Below, in pieces: positions 28,777 through 37,424 of a DNA stretch of 64,000 bases. How positions within the stretch are numbered: position 1 is the stretch's first letter; the number at the start of each line of letters is the position of its first letter. Under the pieces are notes generated by a model. The model saw nothing but the letters and a program-made list of their open reading frames with translations. It was not told the DNA's origin and ran no database searches. The stretch lies in assembly GCA_017461285.1 (NCBI GenBank), contig JAFTYS010000026.1, positions 9,771 to 73,770 on the forward strand, given 5' to 3'. Made by a program: the position numbers and the translations under genes. The stretch is from Bacteroidales bacterium. Its GTDB lineage: Bacteria > Bacteroidota > Bacteroidia > Bacteroidales > UBA932.

Positions 28777-30954
28777 ATGGCACATGGACTGGATATGGAG
28801 ATTCAATTTCTGCCGGGGGTGGGGCCTAAGAGGGCTGAACTTCTGCGGAAGGAGCTGGCAGTGGAGACTGTCGGCGATCTTTTGCGTCTGTACCCTTTCA
28901 GGTACATCGACAAGAGTTCCATTGTCAGGATCTGTGATGCGAGACCGGACATGGCATACCTTCAGGTCCGTGCAAGGGTCACCAGGGTAGACCTCTACGG
29001 TTCCAACGGACAGGCTGAAACCGACACACTGAAGTTCAACACCATACGTAGAATGAGTGTTTGGGTGGAAGACGGTACCGGAGAGATGGAGATGGTCTTC
29101 TTCAAGGGCATCAAGTGGATGCACGAGAAGCTGAAGCCGGGAACGGAGTTCATCTTTTTCGGCAAGCCGACCGCATTCAACGGACGCATCAACATGGTCC
29201 ATCCTGAAGTCGACGCAGTCCCAGTCCAAAAGTCCCAGCTCCCATCGGGACAGACGGGGGAACTGGGTGGCTATGGGGCACCGAAGATGACGGGAGTGTA
29301 TGCTAGTACTGAGAGGTTGAAGAATGCGGGGGTCACCGGGAAGGTTATGAACAAGATGATGGAGGCGGCGCTGGACAGGGGGCTTCCTTACATCGAGGAG
29401 TCGCTTCCGGAGTATGTCATGAAGCAGTGCGGACTTGTGCCTCTGCATTATGCGCTCCGCAACATCCACTTCCCTACCGACATGCTCGCCCTTGAGAAGG
29501 CCAAATACAGACTGAAGTTCGAGGAGCTGTTCTATCTCCAGCTCTCGCTTCTGAAACAGAAATACATACGCAGCAGAGCCGAGCAGGGAATCGCCATGCC
29601 TAAGGTGGGCGAGGCGTTCAACCTCTGCTACAATGCTCTCCCCTTCCCTCTCACGGGAGCCCAGAAAAGGGTGATAACGGAGATAAGGAACGACATGAAG
29701 AGCGGCCACCAGATGAACCGCCTGCTTCAGGGAGACGTGGGCAGCGGAAAGACCATGGTAGCTGTGCTTACGGCTCTGATAGCGATAGGCAACGGTTTCC
29801 AGGCATGCATAATGGCCCCTACCGAGGTCCTCGCACAGCAGCACTTCAAGAACATCCAGAAGTTCCTGGCGCCGACTGGCGTGAAGTCCGCGCTTCTTAC
29901 CGGAAGCAGCAAGGCTTCCGAGAGGCGCGAGGTGCATGCAGGCCTTGAGGACGGCTCCATAGGCATAATTGTCGGCACGCACGCTCTCATCGAGGACAAT
30001 GTCATCTTCCGCAATCTGGGTCTTGCGATCATCGACGAGCAGCACAGGTTCGGCGTGGAGCAGAGGTCGAAGCTCTGGCGGAAGGCTTCATGCGGGGCTC
30101 CGCCGCATGTGCTCGTGATGACGGCCACGCCTATCCCGAGGACATTGGCCATGACCCTGTACGGCGATCTGGATGTATCAGTGATAGACGAGCTTCCTCC
30201 TGGAAGAAAGCCGGTTCAGACGATACATGCGACCGAAGGAAAGCGTCCTGCGATGTACCGGTTCATGAAGGAGGAGATCGCGAAAGGAAGGCAGATATTC
30301 ATTGTCTATCCGCTGATAAACGAAACAGAAAAACTTGACTATCAGAGTCTTGAAGCAGGAGCAGAGGAGATCATGCAGAAATTCCCGTTCCCGGACTACA
30401 AGACGGCTGTCGTGCACGGAAAGCAGCTGAACGATGTCAAGAAATTCAACATGGACGCCTTCGCGGAAGGCAGGGCGGACATCCTGGTCGCGACCTCGGT
30501 GATCGAGGTCGGAGTGGATGTCCCGAACGCTTCTGTAATGATAATAGAGAGCGCCGAGAGGTTCGGACTGAGCCAGCTCCATCAGCTGAGGGGGCGAGTG
30601 GGACGAGGAAGCGAGAAGTCTTACTGCGTGCTGATGACAGGCCATAAGCTCAGCAAGGAGTCGAAGCACAGGATAGAGCTGATGTGCGCGACAGAGAACG
30701 GCTTCGAGCTGGCTGAAGAGGACATGAAGATGAGAGGCCCTGGAGACCTTGAAGGAACGCAGCAGAGCGGACTCCCTATCAGCCTCAACATCGCATCCCT
30801 GGCAAAGGACGGCATGATACTTAACGCCGCAAGAGACTGCGCGGAAGCGATTCTGAAGGAGGACCCGACCCTCACGTCAGACCGTAACCAGCTGCTGCGC
30901 AAGGAACTGAGAAAAGACAAATATCAGATAAAGGACTATAGCAAAATCAGTTAG
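28777..30954 (+). CDS. recG: ATP-dependent DNA helicase RecG, copy B
   Basis: A 725-residue RecG with the same layout as copy A: FLPGVGPKRAELL, wedge/OB domain, GDVGSGKT, DEQHRFGVE, MTATPIPRTL and QLRGRVGRG. The helicase half is almost identical to copy A; the differences concentrate in the wedge domain around residues 75-95 and 155-175, where the Ala/Gly inserts of copy A are replaced by other sequence. I start at MAHGLDMEIQ because it matches MAHMEK of copy A; the frame opens 10 codons earlier. TATATTTG (28762-28769) ends 7 nt before the ATG, as in copy A. It leads the recG-WYL-S9 operon. Confidence 0.95.
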   Translation: MAHGLDMEIQFLPGVGPKRAELLRKELAVETVGDLLRLYPFRYIDKSSIVRICDARPDMAYLQVRARVTRVDLYGSNGQAETDTLKFNTIRRMSVWVEDGTGEMEMVFFKGIKWMHEKLKPGTEFIFFGKPTAFNGRINMVHPEVDAVPVQKSQLPSGQTGELGGYGAPKMTGVYASTERLKNAGVTGKVMNKMMEAALDRGLPYIEESLPEYVMKQCGLVPLHYALRNIHFPTDMLALEKAKYRLKFEELFYLQLSLLKQKYIRSRAEQGIAMPKVGEAFNLCYNALPFPLTGAQKRVITEIRNDMKSGHQMNRLLQGDVGSGKTMVAVLTALIAIGNGFQACIMAPTEVLAQQHFKNIQKFLAPTGVKSALLTGSSKASERREVHAGLEDGSIGIIVGTHALIEDNVIFRNLGLAIIDEQHRFGVEQRSKLWRKASCGAPPHVLVMTATPIPRTLAMTLYGDLDVSVIDELPPGRKPVQTIHATEGKRPAMYRFMKEEIAKGRQIFIVYPLINETEKLDYQSLEAGAEEIMQKFPFPDYKTAVVHGKQLNDVKKFNMDAFAEGRADILVATSVIEVGVDVPNASVMIIESAERFGLSQLHQLRGRVGRGSEKSYCVLMTGHKLSKESKHRIELMCATENGFELAEEDMKMRGPGDLEGTQQSGLPISLNIASLAKDGMILNAARDCAEAILKEDPTLTSDRNQLLRKELRKDKYQIKDYSKIS

Positions 30955-30957
30955 ACC

Positions 30958-31902
30958 ATGGTAACGGAACTGCTGAAGAAATACTTATGGCTGGTGCAGA
31001 CCTTCATCCGCGCAGGAGAGAGGGGCCTCAGTCTCGACGAGATCACATACCGGTGGGAGGAAAGGTTCGGCACGGACTATTCGCGCCGCACGTTCAACAA
31101 CCACAGGGAAGCTGTGTTCGAAGTCTTCGGAATCGACATAAAATGCAACAGGAGCACGAACCGCTACTTCATCGAATACTCCGAGGATGTGGCGGACGAG
31201 AACGCAGAAACAGCCTGGCTCATAAACACTTTCACCGTCAACAGCATGCTCTCGATGGGAAAGGAAAGGCTTTCGGGAAGAATCTCCGTGGAGGACATCC
31301 CTTCGGGCCACAGGCACCTTACAAGCATCATGGAGGCGATGAACGAGAACTGCGAGATGGTCATCGGATACCGCAAGTACACCAGTGAGGAGACAGGCAC
31401 ATACACATTGCGCCCATACGCGGTCAAGGAGTTTGCAAAGAGGTGGTACCTGGTCGGATACTGCATCGAACGCGACGCGATGAGGATCTACGGACTGGAC
31501 CGAATCATGAGCCTGGAGATGACAGGAAACAGGTTCAAGATGCCTAAGGACTTCGACGTGGACAGGATATTTGCGACGAGCTTCGGCCCGTACATACCGG
31601 AATCGAAGGGTCAGACGGTAGTCTTCCGCACGACGCGGAAGGAGGCGAACTTCCTCCGCGACCTGCCGGTCCACGGCAGCCAGAGGGAGCTGTCGCCGGC
31701 AGAGGCACGGAAGCATGTGCCCGGACTGAATCCGCTGGATGAGAGCGTGTATTTCGAGATATTCGTATGCCCGAACGACTCTCTGATTATGGAGTTCTGC
31801 AAGCATGGGGCCCGGCTGGAGGTCGTGAGCCCGGCGAGCGTACGCGAGGCTGTCGGAGCGGAGCTCCGGAAGGCAGCCGAGCAATACGCGCACGAAAGCT
31901 GA
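30958..31902 (+). CDS. WYL-domain transcriptional regulator, copy B
   Basis: A 314-residue counterpart of the copy A regulator: helix-turn-helix-like start with YSRRTFNNHREAVFEVFGI, WYL domain with KRWYLVGYC and IYGLDRI, and a C-terminal domain in which FEIFVCPNDSLIMEFCKHGARLEV aligns with copy A. It begins 3 nt after the recG stop, so translation is probably coupled, and ends 26 nt before the S9 peptidase. The last 60 residues are the most divergent part between the copies. Confidence 0.85.
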   Translation: MVTELLKKYLWLVQTFIRAGERGLSLDEITYRWEERFGTDYSRRTFNNHREAVFEVFGIDIKCNRSTNRYFIEYSEDVADENAETAWLINTFTVNSMLSMGKERLSGRISVEDIPSGHRHLTSIMEAMNENCEMVIGYRKYTSEETGTYTLRPYAVKEFAKRWYLVGYCIERDAMRIYGLDRIMSLEMTGNRFKMPKDFDVDRIFATSFGPYIPESKGQTVVFRTTRKEANFLRDLPVHGSQRELSPAEARKHVPGLNPLDESVYFEIFVCPNDSLIMEFCKHGARLEVVSPASVREAVGAELRKAAEQYAHES

Positions 31903-31928
31903 AAATAATCAAACGTTAAACTACAAAT

Positions 31929-34202
31929 ATGAAAACAACCGGAAAAGTGGTCAGCTTTACAGCGCTGGCAGCAATCGCAATCGGATTATTTATTTTTATG
32001 AAAAAGGACAGACAGGAAATCAGCAGCGAAGGATTCATCGGCAGAAGCACGATAGCCATCGAAGATGGCAAGATGGGTCCGGAGGCACTCCTGGCCTTCG
32101 GCCGAGTGTCGGACCCGCAGGTCTCGCCTGACGGAAAGCATGTCATATATGGTGTGAGCTACACGTCAGTGGAGGAGAACCGCAGCGTGCGCAACCTGTA
32201 CATCTGCAATCTGGACGGATCTGACAATCAGCTGCTCACCAAAGCCGGCAAAAGCATCTCCAACGCACGCTGGAGCAATGACGGCAGGAAGCTAGCGTTC
32301 CTCTACGGAGGCCAGATCTGGACGGCGGACATCAGACATGGAAAGAAGGGCTGGAGCCTTAAGAACATGAAGAAGATCAGCGACGTGGCCAACGGCATCG
32401 GCGAGTTCAAGATCTCCCCAGACGGAAAGAAGGTGATGTACATCAGCTACATAAAGAGCGCCGTGAAATCTCCGACAGACTGCTACAGCGACCTTGACAA
32501 GGCGACCGCATACACGACCGACGACCTGATGTACCGCCATTGGGACCACACCGTGATGGAGATTCCGCACACTTTCGTCGCAGACATCGACCTGGAGGAA
32601 GGGACAACAGGCGCTCCGAAGGACATACTCGAAGGGGAGAAGGAGCTCTACGAACTTCCTACAGAGCCGTTCGGCGGTCTGGAACAGCTGTCATGGAGCC
32701 CCGACAGCAGATATATAGCATATTCATGCCGCAAGCTGGCAGGAAAGAAGTACGCCTTCTCGACCAACACGGAGATATACATATATGATGTAGAGACCGG
32801 CCAGACAGAGATGATCGAGATGGGCGGAGGATACGATACCGATCCTGTCTGGAGCCCTGACGGAAAGAAACTGTGCTGGATCAGCATGGAGAGGGACGGT
32901 TATGAGGCTGACAAGCAGAGGCTTATCGTCGCTGAGATGACAACAGAGGAAGGACAGATGCCGAAGGCAGAGAAGATCCAGGACATCACCGTGGACTTCA
33001 AGTACAACGCATCGTCGCCGGTATGGGCCGATGATTCGAAGAGCATCTGGTTCGCCAGCCTCGCCGAAGGCCTCCAGGGCATATTCAGGGCATACGAGGA
33101 CGCAGAGAGCTGGGATATCGAGCGCATCACAGGAGATGATTTGTGGTACGATTTCGGCTCGCCTTTCTATGTAGCTGACAGCGAGGACGGCGGAAAGACG
33201 CTCTACACGACATGGTGCAGCATGGACTTCCCTACCGAACTCGTGGCCGTAAACATAAACGGAACCGGACTCTCATGCAGCCAGATAACCGACGAGAACG
33301 GCCACATCCTCGATCAGCTTGCCGAGCATAAGACTGAAGCGAGATACGTGAAGACCGTGGACGGCAAGGATATGCTGACATGGGTGCTCTACCCTCCTCA
33401 GTTCGACCCTTCGAAGGAATATCCTTCGATCCTGATCTGCCTCGGAGGCCCTCAGGGCACATTGAGCCAGGGATGGTCATACCGCTGGAACTACCGTCTG
33501 ATGGCGTCGCAGGGCTATGTGGTCGTGCTTCCGAACCGTCGCGGAACAACGGCGTTCGGCCAGGAATGGACGGAGCAGATCTCGGGCGACTACCCGGGCC
33601 TCAACATGCAGGACTATCTGGCCGCAGCCCGCGAGCTGAAGGCGGAGCCGTATGTGGGCAAGATGGCGGCGTGCGGAGCAAGCTACGGCGGCTATTCGGT
33701 ATACTACCTCTGCGGCACACATGAGAACACATTCGACGCATTCATCGCGCATGCGGGTATATTCAACGAGGAGCATATGTACATGACCACTGAAGAGATG
33801 TGGTTCCCGAATTTCGACAACGGCGGTCTGCATGAGACCGTCATCGACCCGAGGGTAGGCACGCCGGACGGTCCGGTCGGTCCTGCAGGAGACGGAGTGA
33901 CTTTCGGAGGAATAAAGCAGGGCGGCTCGCCATGGAGCAACGATCCGAAGGCTGTGCGCCACTACGCTCTGTCGCCGCACAAGCTCGTCACAAAGTGGCA
34001 CACGCCGCTGATGGTGATACACGGAGGAATGGACTACAGGGTTCCGGTAGACGAAGGAATGGCCGCATACAATGCCGCACAGATGATGGGAGTTCCGTCA
34101 AGGCTCCTTATCTTCCCTGACGAGAACCACTGGATACTCAAGCCGCAGAACGCGATGCTGTGGCACAGGGAATATTTCAGATGGCTTAATGAATGGCTGT
34201 AA
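31929..34202 (+). CDS. S9-family prolyl-oligopeptidase-like peptidase, copy B
   Basis: A 757-residue peptidase with an N-terminal membrane anchor (about residues 5-21), a beta-propeller with WSPDSRYIAYSC and WSPDGKKLCWIS blades, and a hydrolase domain with Ser585 (GASYGGYS), Asp702 (HGGMDYRVP) and His734 (DENHW). Compared with copy A it lacks about 25 residues in the propeller around GKGMPSFWG and near EGLRKAAVAKKLAP. The catalytic domain is nearly identical. An intrinsic terminator follows the stop codon. Confidence 0.9.
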   Translation: MKTTGKVVSFTALAAIAIGLFIFMKKDRQEISSEGFIGRSTIAIEDGKMGPEALLAFGRVSDPQVSPDGKHVIYGVSYTSVEENRSVRNLYICNLDGSDNQLLTKAGKSISNARWSNDGRKLAFLYGGQIWTADIRHGKKGWSLKNMKKISDVANGIGEFKISPDGKKVMYISYIKSAVKSPTDCYSDLDKATAYTTDDLMYRHWDHTVMEIPHTFVADIDLEEGTTGAPKDILEGEKELYELPTEPFGGLEQLSWSPDSRYIAYSCRKLAGKKYAFSTNTEIYIYDVETGQTEMIEMGGGYDTDPVWSPDGKKLCWISMERDGYEADKQRLIVAEMTTEEGQMPKAEKIQDITVDFKYNASSPVWADDSKSIWFASLAEGLQGIFRAYEDAESWDIERITGDDLWYDFGSPFYVADSEDGGKTLYTTWCSMDFPTELVAVNINGTGLSCSQITDENGHILDQLAEHKTEARYVKTVDGKDMLTWVLYPPQFDPSKEYPSILICLGGPQGTLSQGWSYRWNYRLMASQGYVVVLPNRRGTTAFGQEWTEQISGDYPGLNMQDYLAAARELKAEPYVGKMAACGASYGGYSVYYLCGTHENTFDAFIAHAGIFNEEHMYMTTEEMWFPNFDNGGLHETVIDPRVGTPDGPVGPAGDGVTFGGIKQGGSPWSNDPKAVRHYALSPHKLVTKWHTPLMVIHGGMDYRVPVDEGMAAYNAAQMMGVPSRLLIFPDENHWILKPQNAMLWHREYFRWLNEWL

Positions 34203-34210
34203 ACCAGATG

Positions 34211-34240
34211 AAGCGTCACTGTTTGTGACGCTTTTTTTCT
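34211..34240 (+). terminator. Terminator of S9 peptidase copy B
   Basis: Perfect stem AAGCGTCAC/GTGACGCTT (34211-34219 with 34225-34233) followed by a T run. The last codons and the stop of the converging small membrane protein lie inside this hairpin. Confidence 0.85.
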
Positions 34241-34440
34241 TGCTCATCGTCATCTGCCTCGTCAGAGATCATGACACCGACAGCGAAGCATATGCCCATG
34301 GTAAAGAAATGACGCCATAGACCGAGCAAAGCTACAATAAGGCATGCTATTCCGGAAAGGAAGCAGATCGCGGCAAGCACCTTCTCCAAGGTAATGCGTA
34401 CCGGCCTGTTGTTAATATTGATCGTCATTGCCATACTCAA
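34216..34440 (-). CDS. Small membrane protein, copy B (unknown function)
   Basis: The 74-residue product has two hydrophobic segments (about residues 21-42 and 46-60) and a highly charged tail rich in Asp, Glu and Lys. It is the positional counterpart of the 73-residue protein at 2293-2514: LEK, CF, LI.AL.G.W and TM..C align, the rest does not. It diverges from the S24-type regulator across a shared promoter region. Its stop codon lies within the terminator of the S9 peptidase on the other strand. The function is unknown; the linked regulator suggests it may be a controlled target. Confidence 0.65.
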   Translation of the reverse strand: MSMAMTININNRPVRITLEKVLAAICFLSGIACLIVALLGLWRHFFTMGICFAVGVMISDEADDDEQEKKRHKQ

Positions 34441-34502
34441 CCAAATTTACAATATCTGTATACTTTTCACTCTATAATCTGGGTAAAATTCACAAAATGT
34501 GT

Positions 34503-34541
34503 TATATTTGCACCCAGTTACTGAAGCTCTTTGCAAACATA
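34503..34541. promoter_or_regulatory. Divergent promoters between small membrane protein and S24 regulator, copy B
   Basis: TATATTTG on the plus strand (34503-34510) faces the regulator; on the minus strand TATGTTTG (34534-34541) faces the small protein. Both match TAnnTTTG. GTTATATTTGCACC is shared with the regulator promoter of copy A. Confidence 0.6.
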
Positions 34542-34580
34542 ACACCAAAATTGTAAACTTTCAACACTTTTGTGAACTTT

Positions 34581-34599
34581 TTTACACATTTTTTGTAAA
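34581..34599. promoter_or_regulatory. Candidate operator of the S24-type regulator, copy B
   Basis: TTTACA-N7-TGTAAA, 14 nt upstream of the regulator start, the same half-sites and spacing as 2186-2204 in copy A. Confidence 0.6.
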
Positions 34600-34613
34600 G
34601 TATATCACCGAAT

Positions 34614-35303
34614 ATGTTAAACGCACTTGAAATAGGCAAGAAAATCAAGGAATATTTCTCCGAAGCCGGCATCTCCCAGACAGATGTGGCCAAGACGCTC
34701 GACGTCCAGCCTGCGGCCGTGAGCAATCAGCTGAACGGCCGCCCATTCGGAAAGAACTCGGCAGCAAAATGGAGCAATGCATTCGGGTTCAGGACCAATT
34801 GGCTCCTGACAGGAGAAGGCCCCATGTTCGACCCGCAGGACATCCCCCACACCGACGGCATGCTGGACGACCATCCTGAACTTAACCATGAAGACGACAT
34901 CCCCGTAGTTCCAGCAAGACTTTTCAGAGCACCTGACATCAACATTTACGATTATGTGATTTCATCGTCTTCTGTCGACAGGCTTCCGCCTGTGCCTCAC
35001 TTCCAGAAGCACGACATCTTCGCCACCTGCCCGGGCGATGCGATGGCCCCAAGAATCTGCAGAGGCTACCTTGTGGCTCTCAGAAGAATGCCTAAAGGAT
35101 CGACTATAATCAACGGAGAAGTCTATGTAGTGGACACCAAGTCCAGCGGCATGTTCCTCCGAAAGATCGTAGACAACGGTCCGGAAGCCGGCACACTGAC
35201 ATTCATAGCAGAGAACCAGCAGGACTTCCCGGACTTCGAACTCCCCTACAACGACATAATCAATGTCTTCCGCGTAGTCGGAGTCCTCATCACGAACATC
35301 TAG
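34614..35303 (+). CDS. XRE-family regulator with S24 (LexA/CI-like) C-terminal domain, copy B
   Basis: A 229-residue protein with the same two-domain layout as copy A. The helix-turn-helix half shares IKEYFSE, AAVSNQLNGRPFGKNSA and NWLLTGEGPMF; the S24 half shares HFQKHDIFATCPGDAMAPRI and GSTIINGEVYVVDT. As in copy A the expected GDSM serine is alanine. The segment between the domains (about residues 72-90) differs most. Because the DNA-binding half and the operator are both conserved between arms, the two proteins may bind each other's sites if they share a cell. Confidence 0.85.
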   Translation: MLNALEIGKKIKEYFSEAGISQTDVAKTLDVQPAAVSNQLNGRPFGKNSAAKWSNAFGFRTNWLLTGEGPMFDPQDIPHTDGMLDDHPELNHEDDIPVVPARLFRAPDINIYDYVISSSSVDRLPPVPHFQKHDIFATCPGDAMAPRICRGYLVALRRMPKGSTIINGEVYVVDTKSSGMFLRKIVDNGPEAGTLTFIAENQQDFPDFELPYNDIINVFRVVGVLITNI

Positions 35304-35312
35304 CACACGACA

Positions 35313-35414
35313 AAAGTCCAGCAGCCTGCTGTTTTTGAGCGACATTGGCTCCCGAAAAGGGAGGGGACCCACGGAGTGGGGAGGATCGCCGGAAACAGCA
35401 GGCTGCTGGACTTT
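35313..35414. terminator. Long nested hairpin between S24 regulator and GH97 gene
   Basis: A perfect 22-bp inverted repeat (35313-35334 with 35393-35414) encloses 58 nt that hold a further inner hairpin (CTCCC/GGGAG) and GAGCGACATTGG at the left. It separates two converging genes, so a bidirectional terminator with a structured insert in its loop is the likely reading. A very similar arrangement lies at 43209-43311. Confidence 0.65.
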
Positions 35415-35423
35415 GTAGAAGGA

Positions 35424-37412
35424 CTATCCGATAATCAGGACAGCTGCATCATTCTTTGCTACAGAAATCTTCTTCGGAGCCTTTCCTTCCTTAGGCTCGT
35501 TTCCGCCGTCGATCAGGCGCACATCCGCCTTCCCGGCGCCGAGAGTCCTGAGGACATCATCGACATTGACTTCAAGCGGAGCATCCACGGCATTCACTGC
35601 AGCAACATACCACTTGTCGCCGTGCCTGCGGGCGAGAACCACATTCTCGCCAGGCTGGCCGGCGATATAACGCGTCTCATCCCATGTGGTCGGCACTTCC
35701 TTGATGAAGTCAAGGCAGACCTTCGGAGCATCAGTAAGATTGTTCGGAGTAATGGCGATGTTCTGCACAGCGTTCTGGTAGAGAACCAGCGTGGCGATCT
35801 GGAACACGTCGGTCGTACGGCGTACAGTGCCATGAGCGTTCGAACGGCTGAGACGCCTGTTCAGGAAGCATCCTCCGAACTCCATCGATCCGACCGTGTT
35901 GCGGATGAACGGATGAAGGCATGCAGCCTGAGCCTCCTGGTCGCACTCGTACTGCGAGAACACGAGGTTCTCCGAAGCACGCACAGCTTCGCTTCCAAGA
36001 TAATTCGGATAAAGTTTCTCCCATCCGCGAGGAAGGGTGCAGCCGTGGAAGATGCACATCAGGCCGTTGTCATCGGCGTCGCTGAGGATGGACTCGTAAT
36101 AGAGCATGGTCTCCTGCTTGTCACCACCGAAGAAGTCTATCTTTATACCCTTCACGCCGATTTCCTTCATCCAGCGCATGTCCCTCTTGCGGAGGATAGG
36201 GTTGCTCATCACGTGGTCTGGTCCCTGCCCGATGTCGTTCCACCATCCGCTCGAGCTGTACCACAGGAAGAGGTCGACCTTCTTCGATTTCGCGTAGGCA
36301 GCGAGCTCCTCGATGCCGTCATATCCGAGATTTGCGTCCCAGAGGGCGTCAACGAGGAGATACTCGAAGCCCATTTCGGATGCGAGGTCGACATATTTCT
36401 TCTGGTCCGGCATGTTCATGCTGGCATCCTGCCATACTATCCAGCTCCATGCAGACTTTCCGAACTTATAGTTCCTGTCGGTCTTGTAGAGAGGTTCGAT
36501 GTGGTCCCATGCGACTGTCGTCTCCACTATCGGCGCCAGAGTCTCACCCAAAGTTATTGTCCTCCAAGGAGTTCCGCCAGGGATGGCGATTCCTGGCTCG
36601 GATGTTCCATTGCCGTTGTTCTCTTCCGCCATAGGATATTCGATCTTGTACGAAGCGCCGACACAGCCCTGGAAGTTTCCGGAAGTCTGATAATGCTCGC
36701 TCAGCCTTGAACCGCAGAAACGTCCGTCCACTCCTGTCTCGCTGACAAGCACCCATCCGTTTCCACCCAGCTGGAAAAGTGCCGGGAATGTATAGCCGTG
36801 GCCATATCCGCTTGGAGCAGTCACAGGCTTTCCTATGCCATAGTACTCCTCATAACTAGGCTTCGTACGCTTCCAGCCGATCAGGGCGTGGCTCTGAGGG
36901 GTAAGATATGTCTTCAGATAGTCATGTTCCGGCGTATCATTGAAGCTGAACTCGGTAAGCTCTTCAAGGATCCTGACGCTTCCTGTCTCACCTTCCTTCG
37001 GGATGAAGTAACGGAAAGCCACATCATTACGCCCTACCCTGAACTCGACCTGAAGAGTCTTGCCCTCCTTATTCTTGAAAGTACATACGGCCTTTGTCAC
37101 ATCATAAGACATCTCGGAAGCCTTGCTTCTGTCCATCTGATACGTTCCGCCGATACGTTCCTGGTCCATTGAAACAAATTCAAGTTCGGAAAAATCAAAG
37201 GCATTCGTACGGAGACCCAGACGTGATGTGCTCACAAACGGCTCGCTGTTGTGCTCGACCTGATAAAATGCCCTTCCGTCCTGCGTAAAGACATAGACAG
37301 AGGTAACTCCGTACGGACTAGGGATATAGGCATCATAGAAGTCCGCCTTTAACACGATGGCCGCGGAGATATTCACCACGGCCACCAATATTGTAGAAAT
37401 CAGTCTTTTCAT
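35424..37412 (-). CDS. GH97-family glycoside hydrolase
   Basis: The 662-residue protein starts with a signal-type hydrophobic N-terminus and has the three parts of GH97: an N-terminal beta-sandwich (to about residue 290), a TIM barrel with WSWIVWQDASMN, YLLVDALWD and GVKGIKIDFFGGD, and a C-terminal sandwich ending in VLIIG. GH97 contains inverting alpha-glucosidases (SusB) and retaining alpha-galactosidases. The aspartate in KIDFF occupies the place of the retaining nucleophile, so alpha-galactosidase-type activity is the better guess. It follows transketolase after 12 nt and is probably in its operon. Confidence 0.88.
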   Translation of the reverse strand: MKRLISTILVAVVNISAAIVLKADFYDAYIPSPYGVTSVYVFTQDGRAFYQVEHNSEPFVSTSRLGLRTNAFDFSELEFVSMDQERIGGTYQMDRSKASEMSYDVTKAVCTFKNKEGKTLQVEFRVGRNDVAFRYFIPKEGETGSVRILEELTEFSFNDTPEHDYLKTYLTPQSHALIGWKRTKPSYEEYYGIGKPVTAPSGYGHGYTFPALFQLGGNGWVLVSETGVDGRFCGSRLSEHYQTSGNFQGCVGASYKIEYPMAEENNGNGTSEPGIAIPGGTPWRTITLGETLAPIVETTVAWDHIEPLYKTDRNYKFGKSAWSWIVWQDASMNMPDQKKYVDLASEMGFEYLLVDALWDANLGYDGIEELAAYAKSKKVDLFLWYSSSGWWNDIGQGPDHVMSNPILRKRDMRWMKEIGVKGIKIDFFGGDKQETMLYYESILSDADDNGLMCIFHGCTLPRGWEKLYPNYLGSEAVRASENLVFSQYECDQEAQAACLHPFIRNTVGSMEFGGCFLNRRLSRSNAHGTVRRTTDVFQIATLVLYQNAVQNIAITPNNLTDAPKVCLDFIKEVPTTWDETRYIAGQPGENVVLARRHGDKWYVAAVNAVDAPLEVNVDDVLRTLGAGKADVRLIDGGNEPKEGKAPKKISVAKNDAAVLIIG

Positions 37413-37424
37413 GCTTTCAGAAGA

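Larger units (their letters stand above)
16141..35303 (-). repeat. Right arm (copy B) of the large diverged inverted duplication
   Basis: Mirror image of 1489-15479: bactofilin, secA, rfbD, rfbC, rnhA, pdxA, then 5.7 kb of arm-specific sequence, then recG, WYL regulator, S9 peptidase, small membrane protein and S24-type regulator. Gene order and relative strands match the left arm without exception. Spacings differ: rnhA-rfbC and recG-WYL are tighter here. Confidence 0.93.
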
